From Pseudomonadota bacterium (lineage in GTDB: Bacteria; Pseudomonadota; Alphaproteobacteria; Rhizobiales; Xanthobacteraceae): DNA of 45,186 nt. A program made the position numbers and the translations under genes. Under the pieces are notes generated by a model. That model searched no databases. It saw nothing but the letters and a program-made list of their open reading frames with translations, and was not told the DNA's origin. This document shows positions 32,080 through 40,316 of the stretch, piece by piece (the first letter of the stretch is position 1; every line of letters starts with the position of its first letter). Where the stretch lies: assembly GCA_023404675.1 (NCBI GenBank), contig JAEYAW010000011.1, positions 1 through 45,186 on the forward strand, read 5' to 3'.

Positions 32080-32826
32080 ATGAACACCGAAGAACTTCTT
32101 GATTACGACGATCTCGGCAACGCCCTGCGCGAAGGCCGGGCGTTGCGTCCGGCGCGGGGGTATCGCTTTCTCCTCGCGCAGGGCGATCTCAACTTCCAGT
32201 CCCGTGTGGTGAGCGATCCCGTGCCGCTCGGCCGCCAGTTGCTGGAAGCCGCGGCACTCGACCCGCGGGACGGTTACAGCCTCATCGCGATCCTGCCCTC
32301 GGGCGATTTCGAGGATGTGAGGCTCAACGAGCCGTTCGACCTGCGTGAGCGCGGCGCCGAGCGGTTCATCGCCTTCCAGACCGACCGCGACTTCAAGCTG
32401 ACCCTCAACGACCACGAGCTGCTCTGGGGCAAGCCGGTCATCAGCGGCACGGTGCTCTACGGCCTCGCCAAGCCCGGCGAGGGGGAGGCCGTCTTCCTCG
32501 AGGTTCCCGGCGGTGAAGATCGCCTGATCGAGCATGGCGAGCTGATCGATCTGGTCCAGCCCGGCATCGAGCGGTTCATCACCGCGCGGCTGACGTTCGA
32601 GATCATCGTCAATTCGCGGCCGCGCACGGTGAACGCCCGCACGGTGACGTTCGAACAGATCGTCCAGCTCGCCTTCCCGGGCCAGCACGAACCCAACGTC
32701 GTCTTCTCGATGACCTATCGGCACGCGGCGTCGACGCCGCCCGCCGGTGAGCTCGGGGTTGGCGGCTCCGTCGACGTCAAGAAGAAGGGCACGGTGTTCA
32801 ATGTCACGCGCACTGTTCAGTCGTAA
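32080..32826 (+). CDS. Multi-ubiquitin domain protein (three tandem ubiquitin-like domains)
   Basis: 248-residue protein that would be the modifier of a bacterial ubiquitin-like conjugation system. Three beta-grasp-like units are seen at about 28-100 (YRFLLAQGDLNFQSRVV... ERFIAF), 104-170 (DFKLTLNDHELLWGKPVISG... ERFITAR) and 171-248 (LTFEIIVNSRPRTVNARTVTFEQIVQLAF...). The ending KKKGTVFNVTRTVQS matches multiubiquitin-family proteins and has no terminal Gly-Gly. AAGGA lies nine bases before ATG 32080. It overlaps the next gene (E2-like/E1) by 26 bp. Known family; substrate unknown. Confidence 0.85.
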   Translation: MNTEELLDYDDLGNALREGRALRPARGYRFLLAQGDLNFQSRVVSDPVPLGRQLLEAAALDPRDGYSLIAILPSGDFEDVRLNEPFDLRERGAERFIAFQTDRDFKLTLNDHELLWGKPVISGTVLYGLAKPGEGEAVFLEVPGGEDRLIEHGELIDLVQPGIERFITARLTFEIIVNSRPRTVNARTVTFEQIVQLAFPGQHEPNVVFSMTYRHAASTPPAGELGVGGSVDVKKKGTVFNVTRTVQS

Positions 32827-33973
32827 TCCGGACCTCAAGCGGCTGCGGGACGAAGGCTACTTCGTCCAGCAGCAGGGCGGGTATCTCGTTATGCGCGAGG
32901 TGCCGTATGTCGATGCGCGCCGGGAGGTGCGCATCGGCACCCTCATCTCCAGCCTCACGCTGGCCGGAGATCAGACGCGCCCGCCCGACACCCATGTCAT
33001 CCACTGGGACGGCGATTTCCCGTGCCACGCCGACGGCAGGCCCATCCAGGGCATCTCGCATGCGGCCGGCGCCTTCGATCTCGGCCACGGCCTGAAGGCG
33101 ACGCACAGCTTCTCCAGCAAGCCAGACGGCGGCTACTCGGACTACCACCACAAGATGACGAGCTACGCGAATATCCTCGCGGGCCCGGCCGCAGTGCTGA
33201 AGTCCGGCGCGACGCCTCGCACCTTCCGCGAACCGGAAGAGGAGGAGGACAGCGTCTTCAACTATGTCGAGACCGCCTCCGACCGTGTCGGGATCGGCGT
33301 CCTGACCGAGCGACTCGTCAACGAGCGGGTCGCCATCATCGGCGTCGGGGGGACCGGCGGCTACATCCTGGATTTCGTCGCCAAGACGCCTGTCCGGGAA
33401 ATCCGGCTGTTCGACAGCGACGAGTTCCTGACCCATAACGCGTTTCGCGCGCCGGGCGCTCCGAGCCTGGAGGAATTGCGGGAAGCGCCCAAGAAGGTCG
33501 AATACCTGAAGCGCATCTACAGCCGGATGCACCGGAACATCGTGGCGCACGATGTCGCGCTCGGCGTCGACAACATTCACCTTCTCGACGGCGTCACCTT
33601 CGCGTTCCTGTCCCTCGATGCGGGTGACGCTAAGCGGCTGATCGTAGAGAAGCTCGAGGCGATCGGCGCCGCGTTCGTCGATGTTGGCATGGGGCTCGAG
33701 CTCGACGAGGGGTCGCTGGGCGGCATCCTGCGCGTCACCGCCAGTACGCCGGAGAAGCGCGATCACGCGCGGCAGCGCATTTCCTTCGTCGGCGGCGGCG
33801 CCAAGGACATCTACGCCTCCAACATCCAGGTCGCGGATCTCAACGCCCTGAATGCTGTCCTCGCGGTCGTCAAGTGGAAGAAGATTCGCGGCTTCTACCG
33901 CGACCTCGAGCGCGAGCATCACTGCACCTACACCACCGACGGCAACATGCTGATCAACGGGGATCTCGCGTGA
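32801..33973 (+). CDS. E2-like domain fused to ThiF/E1-type adenylyltransferase
   Basis: 390-residue activating enzyme of the ubiquitin-like system. Residues ~45-135 form an E2/UBC-like or DUF6791-type domain (THVIHWDGDFPCHADGRPIQG ... SDYHHKMTSYANIL); residues ~165-380 form the ThiF fold with ATP-binding GVGGTGG (181-187), IRLFDSDEF (D205, D207) and HNAFRAPG. The whole protein has only two cysteines, C75 in the E2-like part and C375 near the end, and none at the usual E1 crossover position. ATG 32801 lies within the end of the multi-ubiquitin gene, so the two are coupled. A GTGA overlap links it to DUF6527. Confidence 0.85.
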   Translation: MSRALFSRNPDLKRLRDEGYFVQQQGGYLVMREVPYVDARREVRIGTLISSLTLAGDQTRPPDTHVIHWDGDFPCHADGRPIQGISHAAGAFDLGHGLKATHSFSSKPDGGYSDYHHKMTSYANILAGPAAVLKSGATPRTFREPEEEEDSVFNYVETASDRVGIGVLTERLVNERVAIIGVGGTGGYILDFVAKTPVREIRLFDSDEFLTHNAFRAPGAPSLEELREAPKKVEYLKRIYSRMHRNIVAHDVALGVDNIHLLDGVTFAFLSLDAGDAKRLIVEKLEAIGAAFVDVGMGLELDEGSLGGILRVTASTPEKRDHARQRISFVGGGAKDIYASNIQVADLNALNAVLAVVKWKKIRGFYRDLEREHHCTYTTDGNMLINGDLA

Positions 33974-34410
33974 TACGGCACAAGCGACTCGAACATCGTT
34001 TCGTCGAACACATCCCTGAGCGCCTTGAGGCAGGCATTCTCTATGTTTCGATGGAATATGCCACATCAGCCCACAGCTGCTGCTGCGGTTGCGGCGAGGA
34101 GGTCGTCGCCCCCTTCACGCCGACGGACTGGAAGATGACGTTCGATGGCGAGACCGTCTCCCTTCGGCCGTCGATCGGCAATTGGACGCTGAAATGCCGG
34201 TCACACTATGTGATCGACCGCAGCAAGGTGATCGAGGCCGGCCCCTGGAGTGACGAGCAGGTCGAAGCCGAGCGTCGTCGTGACCGCGCTGCCAAAGCGC
34301 GCTTCTACGGGCAGACGCCAGCGATCGAACTTGCCGTTCAGCCCGCTCCCGTCAAGGCGGCTCCCGGCTTCTGGCGCCGCGCCTGGCGTTGGCTATCTGG
34401 CAGATCGTGA
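33970..34410 (+). CDS. DUF6527 cysteine-rich protein of the ubiquitin-like operon
   Basis: 146-residue protein starting at GTG 33970 (GTGA overlap with the E1 stop). The central SAHSCCCGCGEEV (C37-C41) and KCRSHYVID (C76, H79) look like a zinc site and match DUF6527, a family seen with E2/E1 and multi-ubiquitin genes. The C-terminal ~55 residues are basic and Trp-rich (GFWRRAWRWLSGRS), perhaps membrane- or nucleic-acid-binding. It could be the E3, deconjugase or adaptor of the system; sequence does not decide. A hairpin follows the stop by 1 bp. Confidence 0.8.
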   Translation: MIRHKRLEHRFVEHIPERLEAGILYVSMEYATSAHSCCCGCGEEVVAPFTPTDWKMTFDGETVSLRPSIGNWTLKCRSHYVIDRSKVIEAGPWSDEQVEAERRRDRAAKARFYGQTPAIELAVQPAPVKAAPGFWRRAWRWLSGRS

Positions 34411-34411
34411 C

Positions 34412-34446
34412 GATAGGCCCGACGGCAGGTTGCCGTCGGGCTATCC
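34412..34446 (+). terminator. Hairpin after the ubiquitin-like operon
   Basis: GCCCGACGGC-AGGTT-GCCGTCGGGC (34417-34441) is a perfect 10-bp stem, extended by GATAG/CTATC with a one-base bulge. No T tract follows, so it may be Rho-dependent or only partly terminating, leaving some read-through to the caspase-helicase. Confidence 0.6.
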
Positions 34447-34687
34447 CGCTTCGGAACGCAGCGCAGCCCTAAGAGACAAATCAAGAACATCTATCAGGAG
34501 CTTACACGGTCTTCGCCGAAATCCTTGTGCAAGGAATGACCGACACACCATATATTGATGTTAGGCATGGGGCGATCTCCTAGCACGTGCGCGTCTCCAC
34601 TCATGGTGGTGGGGACGTGGGCGAGCTTCTTGCGACCTCCTCCGGTGCCTGGCGAGGACAGATAGGCATCGAGAAGGAGCGTGGAGA

Positions 34688-34924
34688 ATGGATGCTACCG
34701 AATTCAAGCCCGGCGATCTTGTGCGGGTGAAGTCAGGCGGGCCGATCATGACGGTCGAGCAGGTCGGGAAGACGGCCATGCTGGAGGAGGATGCCGTCTG
34801 GTGTGTCTGGTTCGAGAAGGTGGGCAACAAGCAGGTCGCGCGGAAAGACACGTTCGCGCCGGTCGTGCTGGAGAAGGCTGAGAAGCCACGAGCCGCGTTC
34901 TCCGTCGGCGTCGTTCGGGCGTAG
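34688..34924 (+). CDS. DUF2158 (YodC-like) small protein
   Basis: 78-residue protein: FKPGDLVRVKSGGPIMTVEQVGK and WCVWFEKVGNKQVARKDTFAPVVLE match the DUF2158 beta-barrel family found across Proteobacteria. AAGGAG lies eight bases before the ATG. It ends 11 bp before the caspase-helicase start and has the same direction, so the two are probably one transcript. The 241 bp between the preceding hairpin and this gene hold no other gene. It may be an unrelated passenger or an inhibitor/partner of the large effector. Confidence 0.8.
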   Translation: MDATEFKPGDLVRVKSGGPIMTVEQVGKTAMLEEDAVWCVWFEKVGNKQVARKDTFAPVVLEKAEKPRAAFSVGVVRA

Positions 34925-34935
34925 CGTGGTGCCTC

Positions 34936-37900
34936 ATGCCGTTTCGCGGCCTGTTCATCGGCATCGACCGTTATAGCTCGACCGGCATTGATGAGCTGAC
35001 CTGCGCGCGTCGCGACGCGACGGCGCTGGAGGCACTGTTCTTCGACACGCTGGGCGGCAGCACAGTCTTGCTGGCAGATGCGGAGGCCACGCGGCAGCGG
35101 ATTGAGGACGCATTTGCCGACCTGGCCGGCTGCGGCCCCGAGGATACGGTGGTGATCGCGTTCTCCGGCCATGGGTCGGAGACACATGAGCTCGTCACCC
35201 ACGACGCGAATCCAGATGATCTCGCCGGCTCCGCGATCCCGCTCGAGCTGTTGCAGGAATGGTTCTCGCGGATACCGGCAAAGCGCCTGATCCTGTTCCT
35301 CGACTGTTGTTTTTCCGGCGGCATTGGGGCGAAGGTTCTGCACGTCGATGCGAAGCCGCGCAGCCTTTTGTCCGCCGAAGCGCGCCTGGCTCAGCTTGGC
35401 GGCGCTGGTCGGATCATCTTCACCGCCTCCGCGGCGACCGAGCCCGCCTATGAGCACCGCCGGTTCGGGCACGGCTTTCTGACCCACTTTCTGCTTGAGG
35501 CGCTATGTGGCGCCGAGGAAGTCGTGAGCGGCGGCAAGCTCTCGCTCTACCGCCTCCTCGAGCATGTCACGAGCCGCGTCCGGGCGGCCGCGCTGCAGGG
35601 CGGCAAAGAGCAGAACCCGACCATGCGCGGGAGCATCGACGGCGATGTCGCGTGGCCCGTGTTCGTGCCGGGCGCTAAGTATCGGGCGGCCTTCCCGGCG
35701 CGTCTGCCTGCCAAGGTGACGTCCGATCTTGCCAGCCTCTCGTCGGCCGGTTTCCCCGACGCGCTTGTCACCGCCTGGGCTGGAGCGATCCCGTCCTTGA
35801 ATGCGCTTCAGATCTCCGCCATCACCGACTTCGGCGTGCTGGACGGCGAGAACCTGGTGGTGTCGGCCCCGACATCCTCGGGCAAGACGATGGTGGGCGA
35901 GCTCGCGGCGCTCCGGAACGTGCTGGATCGCAAACGGGCTTTGTTTCTGCTGCCGCTTAAGGCCCTTGTGGCAGACAAGCGGCGGCACTTCGAGAGCGTC
36001 TATGGCGGTTTCGGGGTCCGCACGGTGGAAGCGACGGGCGAGACGGACGACATCGCGCCTCTGCTGCGGGGCCAATACGATGTCGGTCTCCTGACCTATG
36101 AGAAGTTCGCCGCGATCGCGCTGACATTCCCTCATGTGCTGGCGCAGGTCGGCGCGATCGTGATCGACGAAGCGCAGATGATCGCCGACCGTGGCCGCGG
36201 CGCGAATCTGGAGTTCATTTTGACGCTCATCCGGATGCGCCGGCGTGAGGGGATCGAGCCCCAACTGATCGCGCTTTCGGCTGTGATCGGGGACACGAAC
36301 GGCCTTGAGCAATGGCTCGGCGCGCGGCTCTTGCGGCGCACGGAGCGGCCCGTTCCGCTTGAGGAGGGCTTGTTGCTCGGCACCGGGCATTTCCGCTTTC
36401 TTGACCCGGAGAATGGCAATGAGCAGGTTGAGGGGCCGCTCGTTCGGCGTCTTGTCGGCGGCAAAGGATCCAGCCAGGATTGGATCATCCCGCTGGTGCG
36501 CAAGCTTGTGGCCGAAGGCCAGCAGGTGATCGTGTTTCGCGAAACCAAGGGCGAAGCCCGCGGCTGCGCCAACTATCTCGCAGAGTCGCTCGGATTGCCT
36601 CCGGCTGCCGAGGCGCTGACGCAGATGCCCGGCGGCGATCCCTCGCAGGCCAGCGCCGACTTGCGGAGCGCGCTGGGGCGCGGCGTCGCTTTCCACAACT
36701 CGGATCTCGACCGCGAAGAGCGGCGCGTCATCGAGGAAGAATTTCGCCGTAGCGGCTCGGGCCTGCGCGTCATCGCAGCCACGACGACGCTGGCGATGGG
36801 CGTGAACACGCCCGCGTCATCGGTCATCATCGCCGGCTTGAATCATCCCGGCGACGAGCCCTATTCGGTAGCCGAATACAAGAACCTAGTCGGTCGCGCG
36901 GGAAGGCTTGGCTTCGCCGAGAAGGGAGCTTCGTATCTGCTGGCGCTCGATCCGCGCGCCGAGCATGATCTGTGGTCGCGATACGTGACCGCGGAGCCGG
37001 AAGACTTGGTGTCCCGCTTCCTCGACGGTACAACCGACCCACGCTCCCTGATTATCCGCGTCCTAGTCGCGGCACAACGAGCGGCCGGCGAAGGCGTGCC
37101 GAGCGAGGAGATTGTCGAATTTCTGGAATCGAGCTTCGGCGCGTTCCAAGCCCGGCGCGCCCATAGCGCGTGGCAGTGGAGCCGGCCGGATCTGCTTTCG
37201 GCCCTAGCGGATTTGGAACGCCACGGCCTGGTGCAGAAGAACGCTACAGGCGCGTATGAATTGACCAAGCTGGGCCGTCTCGCTGGCGAAAGCGCGGCAG
37301 AGGTCGGGTCCATCGTCGCGCTCGTAGATTGCCTCGGCTCGCTTCAGCCCCAAGAAATCAGCGATCCCGTCCTGATTGCCGCAGCTCAAACGACGGTCGA
37401 GGTCGATCAACTCCTTTTTCCGATCAACCGAAAAAGCACGCAGAAAGAGCCTCAGCTATGGCCCAACGAGCTGCAGAGGCAGAATGTGCCGTGGCACGTC
37501 CTGAACGCGCTTCAGCGCGGGACAACAGAAGATCATCAGGCGACCCTGCGTGCGAAGAAGGCGGTCGCTTGTCTTTTGTTCGTGTCCGGTCGTGCCATGA
37601 GCGAGATCGAGCGCGTGCTGACGCAGTTCGGTGGTGCGTTTGGCGGCGCCGCCGGCCCCATACGCGCGGTCGCAGCGCGGACTTGCGATCTGATGCCGGT
37701 CGCGGCTCGCGTCGCCGAGATCCTGCACCCCACGCTCGATCTCGGTGACCGTGTGAGACGTCTGGCGATCCGGTTGACATATGGCGTGCCCAGCGCCGCC
37801 GTCGACCTCGCCCAATTCGCTGGAGCCGATTTGCTGCGGGGCGACTATTGCCGCTTGGCCGCCGCGCAGCTCTGTGAGCCCGAACAGATCGACGCCGCAA

Positions 37901-38040
37901 CTGATGACCAAATTCTGGCATGCGTGGACAAGGACAGGCGCAAGCTTGCACTTGTCCGCGATGCGGCGAAGCGCGTTGCCAAGCGTCGGGCCGAAGCGGT
38001 GGCGCCTTCCGCCCCGATCCTTGAAGTATATGTGCCCTAA
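34936..38040 (+). CDS. Caspase-like protease fused to Ski2/Hel308-type SF2 helicase
   Basis: 1,034-residue fusion. Residues ~1-245: peptidase C14 (caspase-like) domain with catalytic His in IAFSGHGSE (H79) and Cys in LFLDCCFSGG (C125). Residues ~285-700: SF2 helicase with SAPTSSGKT (K317), LLPLKALVADK, VIDEAQMI (DEAQ at 411-414 instead of DEAH/DEVH), LIALSAVIGD, AATTTLAMGVNTPA and EYKNLVGRAGRLGF, then a winged-helix-like region (LLSALADLERHGLVQKNATGAYELTKLG). The C-terminal ~200 residues are helical and unassigned. The natural reading is a nucleic-acid-sensing helicase controlling a suicide or signalling protease. Confidence 0.88.
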   Translation: MPFRGLFIGIDRYSSTGIDELTCARRDATALEALFFDTLGGSTVLLADAEATRQRIEDAFADLAGCGPEDTVVIAFSGHGSETHELVTHDANPDDLAGSAIPLELLQEWFSRIPAKRLILFLDCCFSGGIGAKVLHVDAKPRSLLSAEARLAQLGGAGRIIFTASAATEPAYEHRRFGHGFLTHFLLEALCGAEEVVSGGKLSLYRLLEHVTSRVRAAALQGGKEQNPTMRGSIDGDVAWPVFVPGAKYRAAFPARLPAKVTSDLASLSSAGFPDALVTAWAGAIPSLNALQISAITDFGVLDGENLVVSAPTSSGKTMVGELAALRNVLDRKRALFLLPLKALVADKRRHFESVYGGFGVRTVEATGETDDIAPLLRGQYDVGLLTYEKFAAIALTFPHVLAQVGAIVIDEAQMIADRGRGANLEFILTLIRMRRREGIEPQLIALSAVIGDTNGLEQWLGARLLRRTERPVPLEEGLLLGTGHFRFLDPENGNEQVEGPLVRRLVGGKGSSQDWIIPLVRKLVAEGQQVIVFRETKGEARGCANYLAESLGLPPAAEALTQMPGGDPSQASADLRSALGRGVAFHNSDLDREERRVIEEEFRRSGSGLRVIAATTTLAMGVNTPASSVIIAGLNHPGDEPYSVAEYKNLVGRAGRLGFAEKGASYLLALDPRAEHDLWSRYVTAEPEDLVSRFLDGTTDPRSLIIRVLVAAQRAAGEGVPSEEIVEFLESSFGAFQARRAHSAWQWSRPDLLSALADLERHGLVQKNATGAYELTKLGRLAGESAAEVGSIVALVDCLGSLQPQEISDPVLIAAAQTTVEVDQLLFPINRKSTQKEPQLWPNELQRQNVPWHVLNALQRGTTEDHQATLRAKKAVACLLFVSGRAMSEIERVLTQFGGAFGGAAGPIRAVAARTCDLMPVAARVAEILHPTLDLGDRVRRLAIRLTYGVPSAAVDLAQFAGADLLRGDYCRLAAAQLCEPEQIDAATDDQILACVDKDRRKLALVRDAAKRVAKRRAEAVAPSAPILEVYVP

Positions 38041-38346
38041 ATTGCGCGCAACGGGGGCGTGAGGCGATTGCGTCAGATGCCCCCTCTGCGAGACGTTCCT
38101 GCCTCAGAAAGTCTCCAATGCTGGCGGAGCCAATGCGGCAGCGGGCGATCAAGCGGTCGAACGAGACAACGCGCCGCTACGGCTGCGCTCGGTGTGCAGG
38201 AGTGTCAGGATGGTCTGCCGGTTCGGAGCAAATGACCTGGTCGCCGATGGCGCCAAACCGAAGATCGTCGATTTCTTCAAAAAGCTTTTTCGACTGCATC
38301 GTGGGCGGCGATGAATTGCTCGCCGACCAGTGGCTGATCGCAAGCC
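38041..38346. other. Gap of 306 bp between caspase-helicase and integrase genes
   Basis: The two genes converge here. A 34-codon plus-strand frame at 38210-38314 has AGGAG seven bases before its ATG and ends in a basic helix (FFKKLFRLHRGRR), but nothing else supports it. No terminator hairpin with a T tract was found. Otherwise I see nothing. Confidence 0.4.
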
Positions 38347-39708
38347 TCAAGCTGCCAAGCGACGCTCCTCGTCCTCGGCTTCGTTCCCCGGCTCTCCAAC
38401 CGCTTTGGTCAGGAAGAGGTCAAGCGCAGCTCGACGAGAATCACGATCCAATGCGTAGGCCGTCTGTTTGAATTCGATCCCCTCGAGTAGCCCTTGGATG
38501 TAACCGGAGATCGTGTCGGCGGCCATGATGAGCGCAGTGTCGAGCGTGTGAATGTATTTGCTCGTCACCGAGCCCTTGGAGTGGCCGACGAGCGCCGCGA
38601 TGGTCACCTCGGTGAAACCGAGATCGTTGGCGATGCTGGCAAAGCTGTGACGCAGGACATGCGGGGTGACGCCGGCGAGCGGACTGTCGCTGAAAATCTG
38701 TTCCCAATGGTTCGGGAAGCTGCCGAACGCATGGTCCTCGCCCTGACCTGGGAAGACATAGGTGCCCGCTGCGGTCTTGCGCCGTTCCTCCAGATACTCG
38801 ACGACGGGCAATCCGATTGGACGAATGGACTCACCTTCCTTGCTGTCCACCAGGCGCATGCAGCTCGCGTCGGTGTCAGCTTCGATCCACATTAGCGAGA
38901 TCATTTCCGAGCGGCGGCAGCCGGTGAGCGCGATCTGCCGGATGATGTCCACGGTCATGGCGTATTTTTCGTTCGCCGCGGCATCGCGAAGCATTTGCCC
39001 GAGGGTGCGATACTCCGCCTCGGTCAGCCTACGATTCCGAACATTGTCCTTGGGCTTCTTGATGCCGTGCGCCGGATTGACCTCTATAATCCCAGCATCG
39101 ACAGCGTAGGTGAGGATTCCGCCCAATAGGCCGACGGTGCGCGTGGCGGTGCCCGCGCCACCACGAACAATGGCCTTTCCTCGCAGCTTTTTCGTCTTGA
39201 CGGCGACGCGCGTCTTGCCGGCCATGATGTCCTTCAAGACCTTGTTGATGTCGGCCTTGGTGAGATCCTTGACCCGGCGCCCGCCGATCAGCGGGATGAT
39301 GTGCCGCTCGATACGGCCAGTGTCGGTGACGATGGTGGTGGGCTTTTTCGGTCGCCCGCCCTTACCCAGAATGAGGCCCGCGTTCAGATCAGCGGTATAG
39401 AGGGCGCAAAGCTCCTTGACCGTGATGGCCTTGTGATCGAGCTGACGTTCTTCGGAAGGGTTGTCGCCGCGCGCGACGCGCCCGAGTTGGACCTTCGCTT
39501 CTTGCCGGGCTGTCTCCGGCGTCCACACGCCATGCAGGCCGATGGTGTAGCGTCGCGTGCGTCCAACAGCGCGATATTGGATGAGGTAGCTGCGCTTGCC
39601 GGAGGCGAACACGCGGAGGCCGAAACCGGGCAGTTCGTCGTCCCAGATAAAATAGTCCTTCTCGCGAACATCGGCAGCGTCCACGATCCGCTTGGTCAGC
39701 TTTGCCAT
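38347..39708 (-). CDS. int: Tyrosine site-specific recombinase (ICE integrase)
   Basis: 453-residue P4-like integrase that would insert and excise the element at a tRNA gene. The N-terminal DUF4102-type domain (ELPGFGLRVFASGKRSYLIQYR...RYTIGLHG) and a core-binding domain (ITVKELCALYTADL) precede the catalytic domain with TGCRRSE (R265), TPHVLRHSFAS (H350, R353), GHSKG (H376) and the nucleophile in SKYIHT (Y385). All catalytic residues are present. It starts 184 bp from the att-like tRNA fragment at 39893-39937, as expected for an integrase at the end of its own element. Confidence 0.93.
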   Translation of the reverse strand: MAKLTKRIVDAADVREKDYFIWDDELPGFGLRVFASGKRSYLIQYRAVGRTRRYTIGLHGVWTPETARQEAKVQLGRVARGDNPSEERQLDHKAITVKELCALYTADLNAGLILGKGGRPKKPTTIVTDTGRIERHIIPLIGGRRVKDLTKADINKVLKDIMAGKTRVAVKTKKLRGKAIVRGGAGTATRTVGLLGGILTYAVDAGIIEVNPAHGIKKPKDNVRNRRLTEAEYRTLGQMLRDAAANEKYAMTVDIIRQIALTGCRRSEMISLMWIEADTDASCMRLVDSKEGESIRPIGLPVVEYLEERRKTAAGTYVFPGQGEDHAFGSFPNHWEQIFSDSPLAGVTPHVLRHSFASIANDLGFTEVTIAALVGHSKGSVTSKYIHTLDTALIMAADTISGYIQGLLEGIEFKQTAYALDRDSRRAALDLFLTKAVGEPGNEAEDEERRLAA

Positions 39709-39716
39709 GAGGTGTT

Positions 39717-39825
39717 CCCCTCGCTAGTGAGGGGCTGCTTCCGCGGAAGCACCACGGAAGCAACCGGATGGATATCGGAGCGAAATTCTGGATAGACAGT
39801 TCGGCGCGGAAATACGAATTGTCTA
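39717..39825. promoter_or_regulatory. Cluster of inverted repeats between int and the att site
   Basis: Four signals sit in ~110 bp: CCCCTC/GAGGGG around a 6-bp spacer (39717-39734), the perfect palindrome GCTTCCGCGGAAGC (39737-39750), a CGGAAGCA direct repeat (39744 and 39755), and TAGACAGTTCG / CGAATTGTCTA (39793-39803, 39815-39825; one mismatch, 11-bp spacer). They could be integrase or excisionase arm sites or an int operator. No -10/-35 pair was fixed. Confidence 0.4.
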
Positions 39826-39892
39826 GTATCTTCAGTTACATATCGCATTGTAGCGTGCCCTGTCGTGCATTTAGGATAGGCAGGCTAAATTG

Positions 39893-39937
39893 CTCCGAAG
39901 GCAAAGGTCACACGTTCGAATCGTGTCGGGTGCGCCA
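39893..39937 (+). other. Attachment site: 3' half of a tRNA-Arg gene
   Basis: Reads anticodon loop CTCCGAA (anticodon CCG), half of the anticodon stem GGCAA, variable region AGGTC, T-arm ACACG-TTCGAAT-CGTGT, acceptor strand CGGGTGC, discriminator G and encoded CCA. The DNA 5' of 39893 does not pair as an anticodon stem or D-arm, so this is not a complete tRNA. A truncated tRNA 3' end next to an integrase is the copy made by integration; the intact tRNA should be at the far ICE end. Confidence 0.72.
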
Positions 39938-40316
39938 AATACCGCCGATTGCCCTCTATTGCCGTCGATAACCGCCGAAACTACTCCCGCGCAAAGCGCG
40001 TGAGACGGGTCCTTGCGCGAAAAAGCGTAGAAACGGCGGCGTTTGGCGGTGAAAAAGTTCGAATCGCGTCCGGTCGATCTGGTCGATTTTGACCCTGCGC
40101 AGACGTGGTTTATGGGGCTTTGAACGACCGATATGCGCCCGCATATCGGCCCCTCAGGTCGACTTCGCGATTTCCTGAAAGCTGCCGGTCCGCGAGGCGA
40201 CGCCTATGTCTCAGATAGGGTGGGAAGCGGTCATTCCGATTTCGAGGCTCTTTCGACCGCTTAGCGCAAAAGCGGAAGTGCGAAGCGAGGCCAGGCGAAG
40301 CAACCGGCCACCGACT
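39938..40316. repeat. Gene-free stretch beyond the att site, with a 22-bp inverted repeat at 40128-40149
   Basis: CCGATATGCG-CC-CGCATATCGG has perfect 10-bp arms. GTTCGAATCGCGTCCGG at 40057-40073 resembles the tRNA T-arm in the att site (first 10 bases identical to 39914-39923), perhaps a decayed second att copy. No gene is supported in this 379-bp stretch. Confidence 0.4.

Noticed and set aside
32804..34066. 420-codon minus-strand open frame
   Set aside because: Antisense to the E2-like/E1 gene and DUF6527; no motif or start signal.
35503..36696. 397-codon minus-strand open frame
   Set aside because: Antisense to the caspase-helicase, where the sense strand carries conserved helicase motifs.
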